NCBI GenBank assembly: GCA_021234155.1
Contig: JAJEKV010000925.1
Span: 1 to 64,000, forward strand
Reading direction: 5' to 3'
Length of the DNA: 64,000 nucleotides
DNA from: Isoetes taiwanensis
Taxonomy: Eukaryota; Streptophyta; Lycopodiopsida; Isoetales; Isoetaceae
Below, in pieces: positions 35,801 to 48,745 of the stretch. The notes below the pieces were generated by a model that was given only the letters and a program-made list of their open reading frames with translations, was not told the origin of the DNA and did not search any database. Every line of letters begins with the position of its first letter. The stretch's first letter is position 1. A program made the translations under genes and the position numbers.

Positions 35801-38179
35801 ATAAACTTGCAAGCAAACGTGAATGCCAAACACAACTGGTCATGTTTTGCCCATGTTAATGGCAGGGCTATTCGAGCTGTACATAAGAGCCAATAACCAT
35901 ACAACCTCTTGCATGTGTCAAGAGCTGAATGCCAACATTGAAGAAAAGGTCTTCACAAAGTGTAACTGCAAAACCAGATGCAGGGTATACTGAAGGATGA
36001 AAAAAGCACTAAATACAGCATAGAAGGAGAGCAATCTAATAAAACGGCGTTCTCTACGTGATGATATATACCATTTACCGACCATCCTCTGCTCCATAAT
36101 CTAGATCAGATATATTATGCTCAGATGGTGGCAATGAGCCTATCCACAAAAAACCAAAACCCCAAGCAACCATTATACTGCTACCTACAAAGGTTCTAGA
36201 ATTTCAACCATCAAGGACAACTACATCCACACGTCAAGAATTGTAAGCACTCAAACTTGCAAAATGCATTATGACAACAAATAACAAACATTAAAATACA
36301 TATTGAAAATAAGCAGATTATATGCAAACGATCTTGTATATGACTGCAAGGAATGAAAAGCAAATATCTACAGCATACAACTCATAGAATACACACACGA
36401 TTGTAGAACTTACAATCTGTTATGTGTTTCTTTGCAAATAAAAAAGGAGAATTACTGCAATATTTAGGAAAGTGAAGAGATGGGATAAAGATCTCACCTC
36501 AATAAGATGGCATGTTGTAGGCATGTCAATATGCATCCATCCCTTGCAGTCGATCTTCGAATTTCAAGTGCATGAAACCAATGAATTTGCTCTCGAATCT
36601 CTATAATATAACTGGAATCTCAAATATGCAATATTAGCATCCGCTTCCAAACTAACACAACTAAGACACAACATTACAATGGCACTAATGAAGAATGTCA
36701 ATGCCTACTCTACATACCTAGCTTTTCTATGCTGTCATAGATGAATAATAACAATACCTACTTTACATGCCTCCACAACTTTATAACATAACTTCCTCCC
36801 TTTAACCACTCTCAAGATATTATTCATAGCGAGAGATGAGTAATCTTTGAATGTATCTCACAATAGTTGAACTTCCAAACCCATTCCTGTCTACTCATTC
36901 CTGTCTGATTCCACCTTAATGAACAGATATTAATATTATCAAGGCATCCACACCTTCATAAATGGATTTCTCATCCATTACCTGTTTAATAAGCAATGGC
37001 ATCCATAAGCAGTTTTAACATCTATAGCTGAGTTTACAGAATGTACTCATTGTTTTCATAAATGGGCTTCTCATCATTCACCTATTTAATAAGCAATAAG
37101 CAATGTTATTGCCATGTAACCCATGAGCATCATTGACATCTCCAAGGAAGCTAGAAATGGGACACCTGTAAATAACTGACAAATTCAAATTCTATAGACA
37201 ACATACAGAGAAACAACAACAAAGAAGTATTGATCTGAAGGCAAAAGAAAGAAATAAAGAAAACCACGCTATCTAAAGCATACAAAAAAGGTAGTGGCTA
37301 TACTGAAATAATCAAGGAGTTTTAGAAAGAGTCCAGTTTTATGCAGAAGTGGATGGCTCTGACTTCTTGATCATTGAGATGTTTGCCCTCACCTGTACTT
37401 CCTTAAATTCTTCCCAGCACTTTCTTAAGCATCTCTCATCTCCCCTGGGTCTTCGGAATTTCTTAGAAGAGAGAAACTGTAGAGTCGAGTAGATTTCCTT
37501 TGAAGACCTTTAAAAGCATAGATCCAAAATGTAGAAGCAGGAGACCAGCATCAAGCAGATTTGTAGTTCAGAGCAACAGTCCTGATTCCTGCTACAATTT
37601 GATATCAATATCTGTTCGGCATCTCTATAAAAAACTCTAAACCAACCCTTTGCAACAAAAAATTTTCATGTTTTCATCGATCTTGCAAGAGCCCTAATCT
37701 GATCTCAAAGATCATAAAGGCAACCACAGATTTGTTTCTTAGAGTTTTGCCCTTTTACGTTTTTAAGGTTAGGTTTTGGATGTGGGTTCCTAGCCCCCGG
37801 ATTGACTGATCAAATCTAAGCCATCCGATCTAGATATGTGAACTATTGCATGCAGGGCAATAGATCATAGCTGTGCTTGCAGACCACAACTATTGCAAAA
37901 ATCCATTGTGGACAATACAAACCATAGCTGCTTGCAGACCATCCAGGAATGAGCTATAGCCTGACATTCAAAACGAACATGTAAGGAAATGAAAAAGAAA
38001 AGAAAAGGGCTTACCTTGCCTCCAAGCTCCGATGGCCTCCAACTCCATCCATCTTTTCTCCTTCCCTGCTTCCTTCTTTTCTGTCTAAACCGAACATAAA
38101 CACAGGGTCCCCCAGTCCACAACATGCTATGCGAATTGGCAGTCTTCAAGAAATGAGACGTCGAGTTCTTTACCAGCTG
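32846..38179. other. No gene confirmed in 5.3 kb
   Basis: AT-rich sequence without recognisable coding exons. Holds a direct pair of ATATTAGGATCACTC (33410-33470) and a tandem duplication at 35259-35404. A minus-strand stretch at about 36489-36600 is open and has AG and GTGAG borders, but the peptide is not recognised. Confidence 0.35.
35259..35404 (+). repeat. ~73-bp tandem duplication
   Basis: GATGTGTCCATAAAAATTG...ACTGGAACGGATATGC occurs at 35259-35330 and 35331-35404 with a few differences. Confidence 0.85.
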
Positions 38180-38304
38180 ACCGCGAGTTTACAGGAAATA
38201 AGAGGTTTGGAGCAGTCACCAGCATATCCTAGGGATATTCTAGCATATACCTAGGATATGCCAAAAGCCCACATAAATAAGGGTTTGCCCCCCTAGGGGC
38301 AACC
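38180..38304 (-). repeat. Hairpin repeat B, copy 1
   Basis: In the minus direction: GGTTGCCCCTAGGGGGGCAA (hairpin, 38304-38282), ACCCTTATTTATGTGGG, GGCATATCCTAGGTATATGC, then GGTGACTGCTCC and TGTAAACTCGCGGTCA. The same order occurs at 44610-44700 (minus), 48618-48745 (plus) and 62755-62885 (plus). Confidence 0.8.
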
Positions 38305-40086
38305 AAAAAACTACACCAAAACAAAGGAATGTTTAATTTTTTTCCCCAAACTATGGCTACCGCACATAATTGCAAGAAGGAAAATCATCGGCATAGCCAA
38401 GGAGCATTAACTCTGGAGCTTCAATTCTGGGCCCTGACAGTATCCCCTTTGCCACGTTATTCAAATGGTACTGCTTAACATGCCATTTGTACCTGTTGTG
38501 TTTTCATACCAGACGGCAGAGCCATCTCCGATAGGATTTCTCCAAAGCATAGGTTTTCCAAAAGCAAAGGGATTTGCTTCCCTATCTGCTTCAATCTCTT
38601 ATTCGATTTGCCTCAATCTGCAAACCCAGCTGCGATCTGCAACAGCTTCGATCTCCTTCGGTCTGCGGCATTCTTCTTCTTTTCTTTCTAGGTTGATTCT
38701 TCATATCAAGCTCTGAACCACTGCATCAGAGGCCTCATCAACACATGTTGTTGAATAGTTTTAAAAACCCACATTTTTGGACATAAAACTGATTTTGAGC
38801 ATTTGGCATCGTGGATGGATCCGAGACGCCTTCTTTCGACCTGGCCTTCTCTCGGTTTGCTTATATCTGCCAATCCAATCCAATTCAATGGTTCACTTAG
38901 TTTAGTTTAAATATTCTTCAATGGTTTGCCAACGTATTAAAAAATATTTTTTATTAAATATTTTTTCTCCAACAAAAGATTTGTAAAAAACATTTGCAAA
39001 CGTAATGGGAGATGTTATTATTATTTTTTATTTTTTTTTGAAAAAAAAAATCAAAAAACATAGGCAAGTTCATAAATAACATATAAACTATCAAATATAG
39101 CACAAAACACACAAAAATAAAAAGTTTCAATTTTTTTTTTTCCTGATATAGAACGCGTCCACGATAACATCATCTCTTCAATATTTTCATAAAAGCTTAC
39201 TGCACTACAATGATACAAGACAAAGCACATGACCAGAATGATCAGTTGGGCAAAGAATCAAGTAGTAGGATGTGAAACCCTACCAAATCCGCCCGAAAAT
39301 TTGTCGTTTTCTCCCAGAAAACTTAATCAACCGAATTCAAAAGTTATGATAAAAAACATATTACCATCAAATCTGCATGGCATGCACTTTGCAAGATATC
39401 CGGATTGAAAAATATAAAATGCAGGTAGCTATTTTGATAGATCTAGTTAAAAATCATATTCCAATGGAAAGCTTTCTACATAAGCTTTCTAAAAAGCCCA
39501 AGGTCATCTGAATTTGACCTCTGTAGCTCAAGTTATGAGCATAGAAACATCACCAAATCCGCCCGAAAATTTATTGTTTTCACCCAGAAAACTTAACTAA
39601 ATATGCACATATCATGTATCATCAAAAAGATCCCAGAGATGGCTTTCCATCGCAATAAAAAACACTCAAAACGCAGTCTGAATTCAAAACTTATGATAAA
39701 AACATATTACCATCAAATCTGTATGGCATGCACTTTGCAAAAATGTATCTGGATTGAAAAATAAACTAGCAAAAAGGCACGCCAGGGGCTGTGGTCGAGT
39801 TATGCGATGTAATAAAGATCCCTTTTTTCTTTCCTTTTTTAAACTTTTATGGTTGCTGCACGCACAAGAAGACTTTGGTTAGGCCAAATTTATTAGGTAT
39901 TTAAGTTTTGTGGTACCATTATTAGTAACAATTAAGTTGTGGAATTTGACAGGATGCATTTGTTGTAATAATAGTATTTGACAAGATTCATTTTAACTAA
40001 CTTTGACAAGTAGGCTTTAGCAAGGTGAAATCGATTAAGGCTTGGTAGCAGGTTTAGCCTACACATATAAACAAGATAATAATATA
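38305..40086. other. No gene seen; AT-rich with an internal duplication
   Basis: 38940-39150 is strongly A/T-rich. CACCAAATCCGCCCGAAAAT begins two related blocks at 39282-39450 and 39552-39765, which share ATTACCATCAAATCTG and GGCATGCACTTTGCAA. Plant repeats with AAATCCGCCC are common; no protein is encoded. Confidence 0.5.
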
Positions 40087-40115
40087 CTAGTAAACGTGTG
40101 CCCGGCATTGCTGGG
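40087..40115 (-). mobile_element. Helitron 3' terminus, copy 1
   Basis: On the minus strand: stem CCCAGC, loop AAT, stem GCCGGG, then CACACGTTTA and terminal CTAG followed by T. A GC-rich hairpin about ten bases before CTRR, inserted next to T, is the Helitron 3' signature. The element body would extend to higher coordinates. No 5' TC end or Rep/helicase could be placed. Confidence 0.65.
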
Positions 40116-40693
40116 ATAATGTCCCAACATGTGTTTTTACGCAGCCTTTAATGATAGGAATTTATTCACGAACCAGGGGCAACAACATACAAACATCAAC
40201 ATAATATATTAAGGCAACATGCATAACAATTTAACAGAGTAATTGATTATGCGGCATAATCCAATTGAGATAAAGCTCAATGATCTTTGCGCGGGTTGCG
40301 GCTTGAGCAATTAATAACAATGGGATTCATACAGGAGTCTCTTATATATACATGTAAATGTGAAGATTTTGGCATTCCTGAGACAGATATCTGAGATAAA
40401 TAAGTCAAATTGGAGTAGGATATTATTTACAAATTTCAAGCAAGCACATGTGCTATATTAATATGACAACATATCGAACATGAAGTTGAGATTAATAGTG
40501 GTCAAAACAGAACCAACGCTATCCCAATGAGTACTCCGACACATGTTGGGGGCATTAGAAAAGGAGATTATTATTAGGGTTTTTAAAAAATTTCTTTGAA
40601 GACATTTGGAACTTCCGTTGCAGGGTTTTTTGTCTCTAGACTTTTAAGTTTCCAGGTATGTTTTCATCTTGTAGTGTCAGGGTCTGAACATCA

Positions 40694-40774
40694 TAAACAA
40701 GGTGGTGCGCATGGAGGGTTGCCCTCCGTGACCCGAGAATCTATGAATCATGAATCTATGAATCATGAATCTAT
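40694..40774 (+). repeat. Hairpin repeat A, copy 2, with 15-bp tandem repeat
   Basis: ATAAACAAGGTGGTGCGCAT then GGAGGGTTGCCCTCC (40713-40727) and GTGACCCGAGAATC, matching copies 1 and 3. It runs straight into about 2.5 tandem copies of ATGAATCTATGAATC (40735-40774). Confidence 0.75.
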
Positions 40775-40901
40775 GTTTTTGTTTCTAGCATTTTCTTCAA
40801 GCCAATGTGGTTGTTTAGAACTTGGCGATATCAAACATATGGCAAAGAAATCCTAATCAACGTTGCTTGCCTAGGAGTAACAATTTACTTCTTATATTCT
40901 A

Positions 40902-40926
40902 CTAGAAAAGTGCCCGTTCTTTGGGC
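40902..40926 (-). mobile_element. Helitron 3' terminus, copy 2 (weaker)
   Basis: Minus strand GCCCAAAGAACGGGC (short GCCC/GGGC stem), then ACTTTT and CTAG followed by T. It has the same layout and orientation as the end at 40087 but a shorter stem. If real, the element extends rightward and could include the minus-strand C2-GRAM fragment at 43 kb. Confidence 0.45.
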
Positions 40927-43036
40927 TTTTTCATTGAATTAATTTCAAAACTTAATGAAGTTATGGTCATTAGAAAGAATGGGCTTTCCTTATAAATTAA
41001 AGTTTGAAATTGTTCCTTTAAAATGTTTATTTATTATGCTTGAAGTTTAAATACAACTTTCAAAGTTTTAAAATATTAAGATCGACCGGTTTGTTGCACT
41101 AAATATATTAATTTTGATATTAGATTGTATCCTATGCAATTCTTATCATGGCCTAACTCGTTTTGCGCTTTAAAAAAGGCATTTTGCATCTGCATAGATA
41201 GTATCTAGGCGGTGTTTAAATATAGGCCAAACTCTCCTATGCCAAACCGTAAAATGAAAATACTACAACATGATTTTGCTCATATATCTTAAACATGCAA
41301 AATCATGTTAGAGAATTGTTTGGTGTGCAAACCCAGTAAAATGAAAATACTACAACATGATTTTGCTCATATATCTTAAACATGCATATAGTTTAATAGT
41401 ATAACGTAATAAAAAACATTATAAGGTTAATCTTTTTTGTTCAAGATTATGCCATGGAGGAACTTTGCCAAGTTATATGATTTCATGCATACTTATTCTT
41501 TATAAAATTTCTCAAAATATGCTCTCTTACTACTACACTTTATAGTGGTTTCTCAACTTAATTCCATTTTTTATTGCTTTTGTCCGAGTGTATAAGTTGG
41601 TGAGCTTTTCGCATTACTTGGCGCATTCCTTTAGTTGCTCCAACTGGGCTACTTTAATACGTGCTTAACCCGACATTAGTTTGTGCCTCACATTTCTTAC
41701 CATGCAGAAGCGACGTGAATATAGGTAATATTATGAATGCTCAAGGCCCACTTCTTAAATATCTTAGGGACATCCCTCCATTCAGCATGTCAAGAGTTGC
41801 AAAGAGTATACATGGACCGGGAGTATCAATTTGAGACATATCAAATGTTGATAGATAGTTGGGATTGTGACGTCTATCGTGGACCTCTATTAGAATTCAA
41901 TTATTTGTTAACAAAGAACTTGTGTTTTGGACCATGTTCTAAGACCTCGAGAAGTCATAGAAGAAAACATATTGGTAATTCAATTTATTTATGTGTGCAC
42001 TCAAAAGAAATATATCATTCCATCCAAAGGGACAATTTTGATATTTTTTGTCTGCTATACCTATCTTCTTCCATGTTTCAATGCTTGTCTTTAACTTGCA
42101 AAAAGATCGACTGATTTACATGCTCAAGCTGGTATAACAAAATCCTGGTAAGAATATCCACCCATACCGTTTTGCATCCAATTTGATGTTACAAATGCCG
42201 GAGCTATATCATGTTATAGAAGAAGTTGCGGCTGAGGTCATGCTATAGAACAGGGGCGTCACTTATTAAGATACCTTTGCACAATAAAAACATAAAATTT
42301 CTACTAAATGCTTGTTGTCCATCTAGGTCGAATGTTCTTTAAACCTTCCCGGTTTGAAGAGCCATGAGAGCTACTTTCATACACATTTTCATGTGAAGAA
42401 AAAGAATTCCGAGACCTTTCAGAACATGTGTTCTCGGGTCATTTTATTATAAAAAGTTTTGGCAAGATACATGTCCGCCAAAGTAGATAATAAAAACAAA
42501 AATTTGCACTTGCTAGTGTTACAAGCTTAGTTAATTCAAGGCATATCCGTCTCACAAAGGACCTGGAACTGAAACTTGAGTCTTCCACGTGAGTCCATAC
42601 TTTTTGCACTCTCGGCTGGCATCAAAACCACGCCCTTTCATGTGTAAACACAAGAATTGTTATAGCAACATAGCCTAATGGTGGTACTTGTCTCGTTATC
42701 TCTTCGATATCTTCCCATAAAAGCGAGAAAAAGTAATGCTCCCGGAAGGTCGATACCAATACCAAATAACATTAAGACATGAAGTTGTTGTTTGCCAACA
42801 AATCAAGTAGTATTTTTCTTCTTTACATTGCCCGGCAAAGTCATTTATTAGAAATTCTTGAAGGAAGTGAGAAAAAGCTTAAAAGAATGGTTTCTCTCAG
42901 GTTGATCTTTTCTGTCACCGCCAAACGACATAAAACAAACATGATGAAGTTAATAGTGAAGCTCAGATACGTCAAATTGTTGTAAATCGAATATATAAAT
43001 TTCAAAACATAGTTATTAAATAACTTTGTGGAAACA
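40927..43036. other. No gene recognised; possible Helitron interior
   Basis: Includes a 51-bp unit present twice (41249-41299/41336-41386). A 125-codon plus-strand frame at 41737-42114 and its overlapping frame (LLKYLRDIPPFSMSRVAKSI) have protein-like composition but match no family I know. Confidence 0.35.
41249..41386 (+). repeat. 51-bp direct duplication with 36-bp spacer
   Basis: GTAAAATGAAAATACTACAA...AAACATGCA is identical at 41249-41299 and 41336-41386. Confidence 0.9.
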
Positions 43037-43440
43037 TGCTTTGTTCTTTCTTCTCAAAATGTTCATTTTGCCTATCAAGTATGGGCGGTAGTTTTTTACT
43101 ACCAAGGTCTTTAAGTAAGAAAAGTTCTCTCCTTAGCGCCATTCTTATCCTATCAATCCCTATCTTACTAAACAATCGCTTAACTAAAGGTATACTTCCT
43201 ACCTTTGTGCCAACCTCCTTCTCCACCCTTTGCACATACTCAACAAATATGTCGATTGTTTAGTATTGGTCGAAAAATTCTTAGGGTAATCAAGATCCAC
43301 AAGCCAAAGCACGCTTCGGGAAAATGGAACCCAGAGCTCAGACATTTCTTCTGCTTTGTATTTAAGGAAGTTAATTTCAGCATATCCAGGAGACTCCCCT
43401 TCGGAAAATGGTCCATCAAAATCATAAACTTCTAAATGAG
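43037..43440 (-). pseudogene. C2-GRAM domain protein fragment
   Basis: Minus-strand reading: LEVYDFDGPFSEGESPGYAE, INFLKYKAEEMSELWVPF, then after frame shifts VEYVQRVEKEVGTKVG, VKRLFSKIG and KLPPIL. This matches plant C2 and GRAM domain proteins: the end of a C2 domain and the linker with MEKEVGKK. Such proteins bind membranes. About 130 residues are covered and two frames are needed, with a break around the LRIF region (about 43290). The GRAM domain itself and the remaining C2 sequence are absent. It is an isolated gene fragment, on the same strand as the presumed Helitron ending at 40902. Confidence 0.75.
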
Positions 43441-44090
43441 ATGGGTCAGAATATGCAATTATTATTCTCTATCGTTATACATGAAGCAAAATGCTAGGGC
43501 TTAAGGACCTAATGCTAGTTTTCTTACATTGATTTACTCTACATGTTCAGAGGAATGTGGACCCTATTCAATAGAATAAGAACCATAGATAGGAAATAGG
43601 AAATAGCATTAAATAGAAGATAAAAGCATTCAACAAAAACTCTGTTCCTAAACTTAGAAGCCCTAAATAAGAGATAGGAACAGAAAAATGAAATAGGAAA
43701 TAGGATTAGCATACATAACTTTCACCATAGAACCAACGATAGCGAAAGGAAATAAGAAAGCAGGAATAGCATGCAGAAGTTAGGAATTGCATTACGAATT
43801 CTAACCTCGTGAGAAGCGTTCCCAAAGAGAAATCATTTAGAGAAGAATCGCCGTGAGAAGTCTCAGTAAAAATTGAAATAAGGAATCCAACTTTCAACTG
43901 TTTTTTTGCACAAAAATCCTCTCCACGATGGTGAAATCCTTTGCTAGTTCCGAAATCATGCAGAAGGCCCTGGATATGAAGCAACAGTCCCAGATTTGAG
44001 AGAGAGGGGCGGTCCCACAATCGCCCTAGCAGCAAGCAGAGGTCGCAGCACCAAGAAACGTCATTTTTCCCCGCCGAAAGTCCTTCAGCA
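43441..44090. other. No gene seen
   Basis: Repeated GGAAATAGGAAATAG/ATAGGAACAGAA simple-sequence text at 43590-43750. The minus-strand 109-codon frame (43706-44035) has no recognised motif. Confidence 0.35.
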
Positions 44091-44425
44091 TTGCCAAAAC
44101 CAAACTGAAGAACCGATGCAAATTTTTTCTAAGTGGTTTCATTTGAACATCACACGCCCTTCCCAGAACCCATGCCCTAACCGATGCCTTAAATGAAAAA
44201 AAAAAGGGGTATCTTTGAAATGCAAACAATCTTGCGTGTTTTAGATGCCATAACGGCATTCGGGATGCAATGTTGATGGGAATAGAAGCACTATCGACGC
44301 CATAACCAAAGATTATGGTTGCAATGTCGATAATGTGGATTGCCAAAACCAAATGGAAGAACCGATGCAAATTTTCTGGCGGTGTTTCGAAACATCACAC
44401 GCCCTTCCCGAACCCATGCCCTAAG
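44091..44425 (+). repeat. ~90-bp direct duplication
   Basis: GCCAAAACCAAA(C/A)TGAAGAACCG...CACACGCCCTTCCC...ATGCCCTAA occurs at about 44091-44185 and 44341-44425 with small differences. Confidence 0.7.
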
Positions 44426-44609
44426 TTTATGCCCTATAGGGTATAAGGAAGGGATAAAACATGCTCAACTCGCCGAACCTCGACTGGCGGAAGGAAGGGG
44501 GCGAATCTGAGGTGCGAAGCCATAGCCAAGTCCTCCGGGATAGCGTTTGTGTAGCGGTGATAACGGGCTGGATGAGTGGAACCATTTACGGTGGCCCGGC
44601 CGGTTTTAG

Positions 44610-44700
44610 CGAGTCATCAGCATATGCTAGGTATATGCCAAAGATATACTTGAATATGCCCACATACCCATTATAAAGCGAGGGTTTGCCCCCCTAGCAA
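44610..44700 (-). repeat. Hairpin repeat B, copy 2
   Basis: Minus strand CTAGGGGGGCAAACCCTCGC, TATGTGGGCATATTC, GGCATATACCTAGCATATGC, TGATGACTCGC. Same module order as the other B copies; the hairpin's outer arm is degraded here. Confidence 0.75.
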
Positions 44701-44989
44701 AAAAAATAGTAAATCTGAAGGAATGATTGAAAAGCACTCTTTCATTACAAAAATTTTATAGTTGTTGTAACAAATAGGCATGCCATCTGCAACTAAATGA
44801 ATATGCTCAATTATAATTTTCTGAAGAATAAGAAAAAAAAAAATATTGTATTTACATTGAATCACTGTGAGCGTGGCTGATTCAAAAAGGATCAAAAGCA
44901 CTAAATTCCTGAATGTAGCAGTCTTTCTGAGATCTTTAGACTTGTCATCTGGCTCCAATGAAGAAAGGAGGCCTTCGAATTTGTTTGTT

Positions 44990-47900
44990 CAGACTTTGCT
45001 CTTGTTGGGTTCAAACTGGTGTCTGAATGGCAAAGTCTAAAGATGCCAAGTTATGCACAACTGGTGCGCTGAGAAGTTGTGGAAGTCATGGAGAGAACAC
45101 ATGATATGGAACAATTGTCACATGGAATAAACTGGATAGAAGCACCTGACTATGGTATAATGGTATGGTCTGTTGAGGTGATTCCACAACCAACTAGGAC
45201 ATACAAACATTTGAGACCACTAGTATATGAGATACACAACACCAATGTTGTTGACCTTACATTGTATGGACTGGCACAGTGGCCTTCCACCCGCAAGAGC
45301 ACTTGTAGGCAGGAAAACCGGGGGGCGGATCTAGTGTGGTGGACTATGTGTTGGTGCCTGAGTAGGATATGCATGTCATCAAGCACTTTCGGGTGGGAAC
45401 AACTAATAGGGATGAAGAGATGCATTTCGGACCACTTACCACTTTACTTGAAGTTGGCTTGGGTTATGCGAACCCCGGTGCAACAACTCCTCACATGCCT
45501 CACCGCGCATTTGGATTATGAAATACGGGGGCTTATGCCCGGATGCTTATAGATGACTGGCAGAAATTTTGCAATATCCTACACTAGAGCAGACGAGCCG
45601 GCCGACCGATGTGCTTAGGACACGGGCAGAGAGGTGCTTTGGGATAAGCCGCCTGATTGCAGACCTCGAGAACACAACCTTCCCACGTAATCAATGGTTT
45701 GATGCGAGTGCAAGGAATACAAACGTTGGCTCGCCAAGTCACAAACCCCTTTACGCCCACATGCGGTCAGGGCGGTACGCATCTTCCTTAAAGCTAAGAA
45801 AGCTGTGTACATTGCAACGCATCAAAGGGAAATGTTTTACCTCCTCGAACGCGTCACCCTGTGACCTTCGGGCGAAGGGTTCTTAGAAAGCAAGACAACC
45901 CGGGGGAATATCATTCGAAAGTGATGGAGGCAATACTTGAAACGGCTATACGACCCTCGTGGTGCACATGCAAAGATTATACCCTTGCAAGAAGGCCCGG
46001 TGCTAGAAATCACGGTCCGGACGTGGAACAAGGCTTACAGGCGCCTTGCCAATGGAAAAGCCCGGACTTGGATGGTATCGCGGTAATTGCTTTGGGCGGG
46101 GCCGTCCATAATACCGAATCTTGACCCGCCTTGTTCAATAAGGCATTGAAGGCTTCCCGGCCGCGGTGGACCAATAGCGCAGTTGTTCCCATCTATAAGG
46201 CGGGTGATCCACACGCCTGCACCTGTCTGAAGAATCATGGTGGGTTCGGTGTTTGCAAACCGCTTTGGGATTCTCGGCAAGAGTTGGATTTGGCCGGGTA
46301 GGGCGGCAGAGGTGCGGCCCTCACCGAAGGTGTAGATTGAACCAAAGACTCAACTATTGACCACATCTTCACGTTACGAACTCGATTGAAGACTGGCCAG
46401 AATCGCCGTCGGGATCTATATCGTTGCTTTGTGTATTTTTGAAGGCGTTTGACACCGTGCCTGGGAAAAACTATGGGCAAGACCGCAATTTTGGGGGTTT
46501 ACAGAGATTTGCGAATGCGGTGTACAAAGCTATATATGAAAGATGCTCGATTGCAGCAAACAAGCCAACCATTTGATAGTAGTATCGGGGTTCGTCGAGG
46601 GGATGCCCTCTTTCCCCAATTGGTCAATTGTTTGGGGTTTACATTGATCAATTGGAGAGGCGGCTAATGCGATAATGGGGGGCAATGGAGCTCACCTTCT
46701 CTATCGGATCATCAGACGGTTAATATATGCTGATGATGTGGACCTCTAGCTTACACACCAGCGGACATGCAGCGACATCTCGATGCCACGGACACATTCT
46801 CTTAGTTTACAGCGATATGCTTGGCGTCAACTGGCCAAAGACTAAGGTGGTTTTTCATATCATCTTCACGTCGGTCGAGGGTCCCCTCCTTAGGTTACCA
46901 AGGCGAATGTGGAAGTTGCATCCACATACAAGTATTTAGGAGTGGAGTTTCCTTCTACTATGCACCGGGACACATCCATACGACTCACAGTGTGCTAGCC
47001 GGAAGGCACTACAAAACAATAGTCATAGAGCAAAGTTGTATGATTGGGCCCATCAGTCACACACCATTCAAGGTCTTAGTACCTGTCCTTTTATACGGGG
47101 TGGAAGTATGGGGCCCGATGGTATCACTTGCTACTTGGAATGACTTGGAGCAGGTCCGAAAGCCTTCTTAGTCTGCAGCACTAGGGGTGAAGTCCACAGG
47201 TCCATATCAAATTCTCTTTGCGAGGAGGCAGATTCTTGCCTCTTGGAAGGACCCTTGATCGCCCATTGTCTATTTTCGGAAGGTGGTCAATATGGACGAT
47301 GCTCTCGTTTCCCCTAAACTAGCTTATATCATGGCAATGGGGTTTTGGCGCCTCAAGGCTTCTTTGGAGGAAAAAAGAGCTCAATGGTTGGCTAGATGGA
47401 ATGTCGCGAGAACGCAGTGCATACATGTGCAAGTAAAGAGATGGTCGCCATAGCGAGGGAGGCAATATCTTGACGCTTGCTTCCTCAAGCAAGCTTTGGG
47501 ATGCCAATGCCCTTGAACATGTCAAGGCGACACACTACGGCGCCATAAATCCCACATTGGAGCGAGGCCCTTAATGCTACTGCGTACCCACTTGCCCATG
47601 AAAAGCCTTGAGACTCATTGCCTCCATTCGCATCGAGGGCACATCATCTTGGTGAGATTCGCGATGGATTGGTGAGCCGCCGCAGGCGTGCTCTGTCAAT
47701 CTTTGCCAAATGGGAAGTCGTGAGGATGAATCTCATACCCTTCAAAGTTGCCCGGAACATATGATCAAATTGGACGCGCTATCTTTGAGTTGGTCGGGCA
47801 CGGCCGGTAAGTTACATGTGACATTGAGCACGACATCATCCGAAACAGTCTTTGGGATCATACCTTGAGGAGGTTATGGACATGCGAGATCAGCTATGTC

Positions 47901-48105
47901 ACCGGGCACACTTGACATGTATATATACATTGATGTATACTTATGCGGTTTGACATCATTCTTATTGCCCTTACGGTTTTTCCCTCGAAAACCCTTCGGG
48001 GCGGGGGTTTTTTAACCCGGACAGTAATAAGTTTGCTGCACTCCTTATGGGTCCCATAGGCCGATTGGCCTTAGTGGACGATAAAAAATCATTCTCATTC
48101 TCATT
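44990..48105 (+). mobile_element. LINE with endonuclease, YADD reverse transcriptase and zinc knuckle remnants
   Basis: Order along the plus strand: endonuclease end (VVDLTLYGLAQWPSTRKS near 45245, ISDHLPLYLKLA near 45430); linker TFPRNQWFD (45682); reverse transcriptase pieces LFNKALKASRP (46130), FDSSIGVRRGDALFPQLVN (46570-46630) and the catalytic YADD (46726-46737, in RRLIYADDVDL); VLLYGVEVWGPM (47090); QYLDACFLKQA (47470); and a cysteine-rich C-terminus near 47680-47780 (EDESHTLQSCPEH). The 3' end GGGTCCCATAGGCC passes into a tail of CATTCTCATTCTCATTG (about 48090-48105), a short-unit tail instead of poly(A). Many frameshifts make it inactive. LINE copies at 7 kb and 15-17.7 kb look like relatives. 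Confidence 0.85.
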
Positions 48106-48617
48106 GTATGAGCTATTTACATTGCATATCATCCTGTAAATAAACTTATCTAGACATTTACAAACATTTGACACCATCTAGTAACACCAACATTGTTGAC
48201 CTTGCTATGTACATTGTATATCATTTTGTGAATCACCTAGACATTTCTTAACTACGCCAGATGACAACAAAGATGATTTGAGTACAGAGAGCAAGCTTGA
48301 CTCAAATAAGAAACAGTTAGCCCTAGCCATGTTTTACTCTTATGTTGTGGATGCCCGTATTTGTGTCACAAATTTATCCTCTATTCTCTTGTTTATTTGT
48401 AGGTGACTCAAATAAGAAATAGTTAGCCCTAGCCACCTTTTACTCTTATGTTGTGGATGCCCCTTATTTGTATCGTAAGGGCCGGTGGGCCCCAATCCAA
48501 CGTCTCATCAATAAATAGGTGACATGTGTCATTTTTTTTCTTGGCCTAAAAGCGTGCAAGATTTCCTTTGTACCATTCCGCCCTTTTACTCATAGTTTTG
48601 CATACGTTAGACTTTTG

Positions 48618-48745
48618 GGTAGCCCCTAGGGGGCAAACCCTCGTTATGTGGGTATGTGGGCATATCGGGTATATATGCCGGCATATGCCTAGCATATGCC
48701 GGTGGCTATTTCTCCCAAAGCTGTTTTTTGTAAACTCTCGGTCAT
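48618..48745 (+). repeat. Hairpin repeat B, copy 3
   Basis: GGGTAGCCCCTAGGGGGCAA (hairpin), ACCCTCGTTATGTGGG, GGCATATGCCTAGCATATGC, CGGTGGCTATTTCTCC and TGTAAACTCTCGGTCAT. The B copy nearest to the full module order; it starts about 510 bp after the LINE tail. Confidence 0.8.

Noticed and set aside
36489-36600. Possible minus-strand exon with AG and GTGAG borders
   Set aside because: The peptide is not recognised, two of three frames have stops, and no neighbouring exon supports it.
41737-42114. 125-codon plus-strand frame
   Set aside because: No family resemblance, and an overlapping frame looks equally protein-like; left as unassigned.
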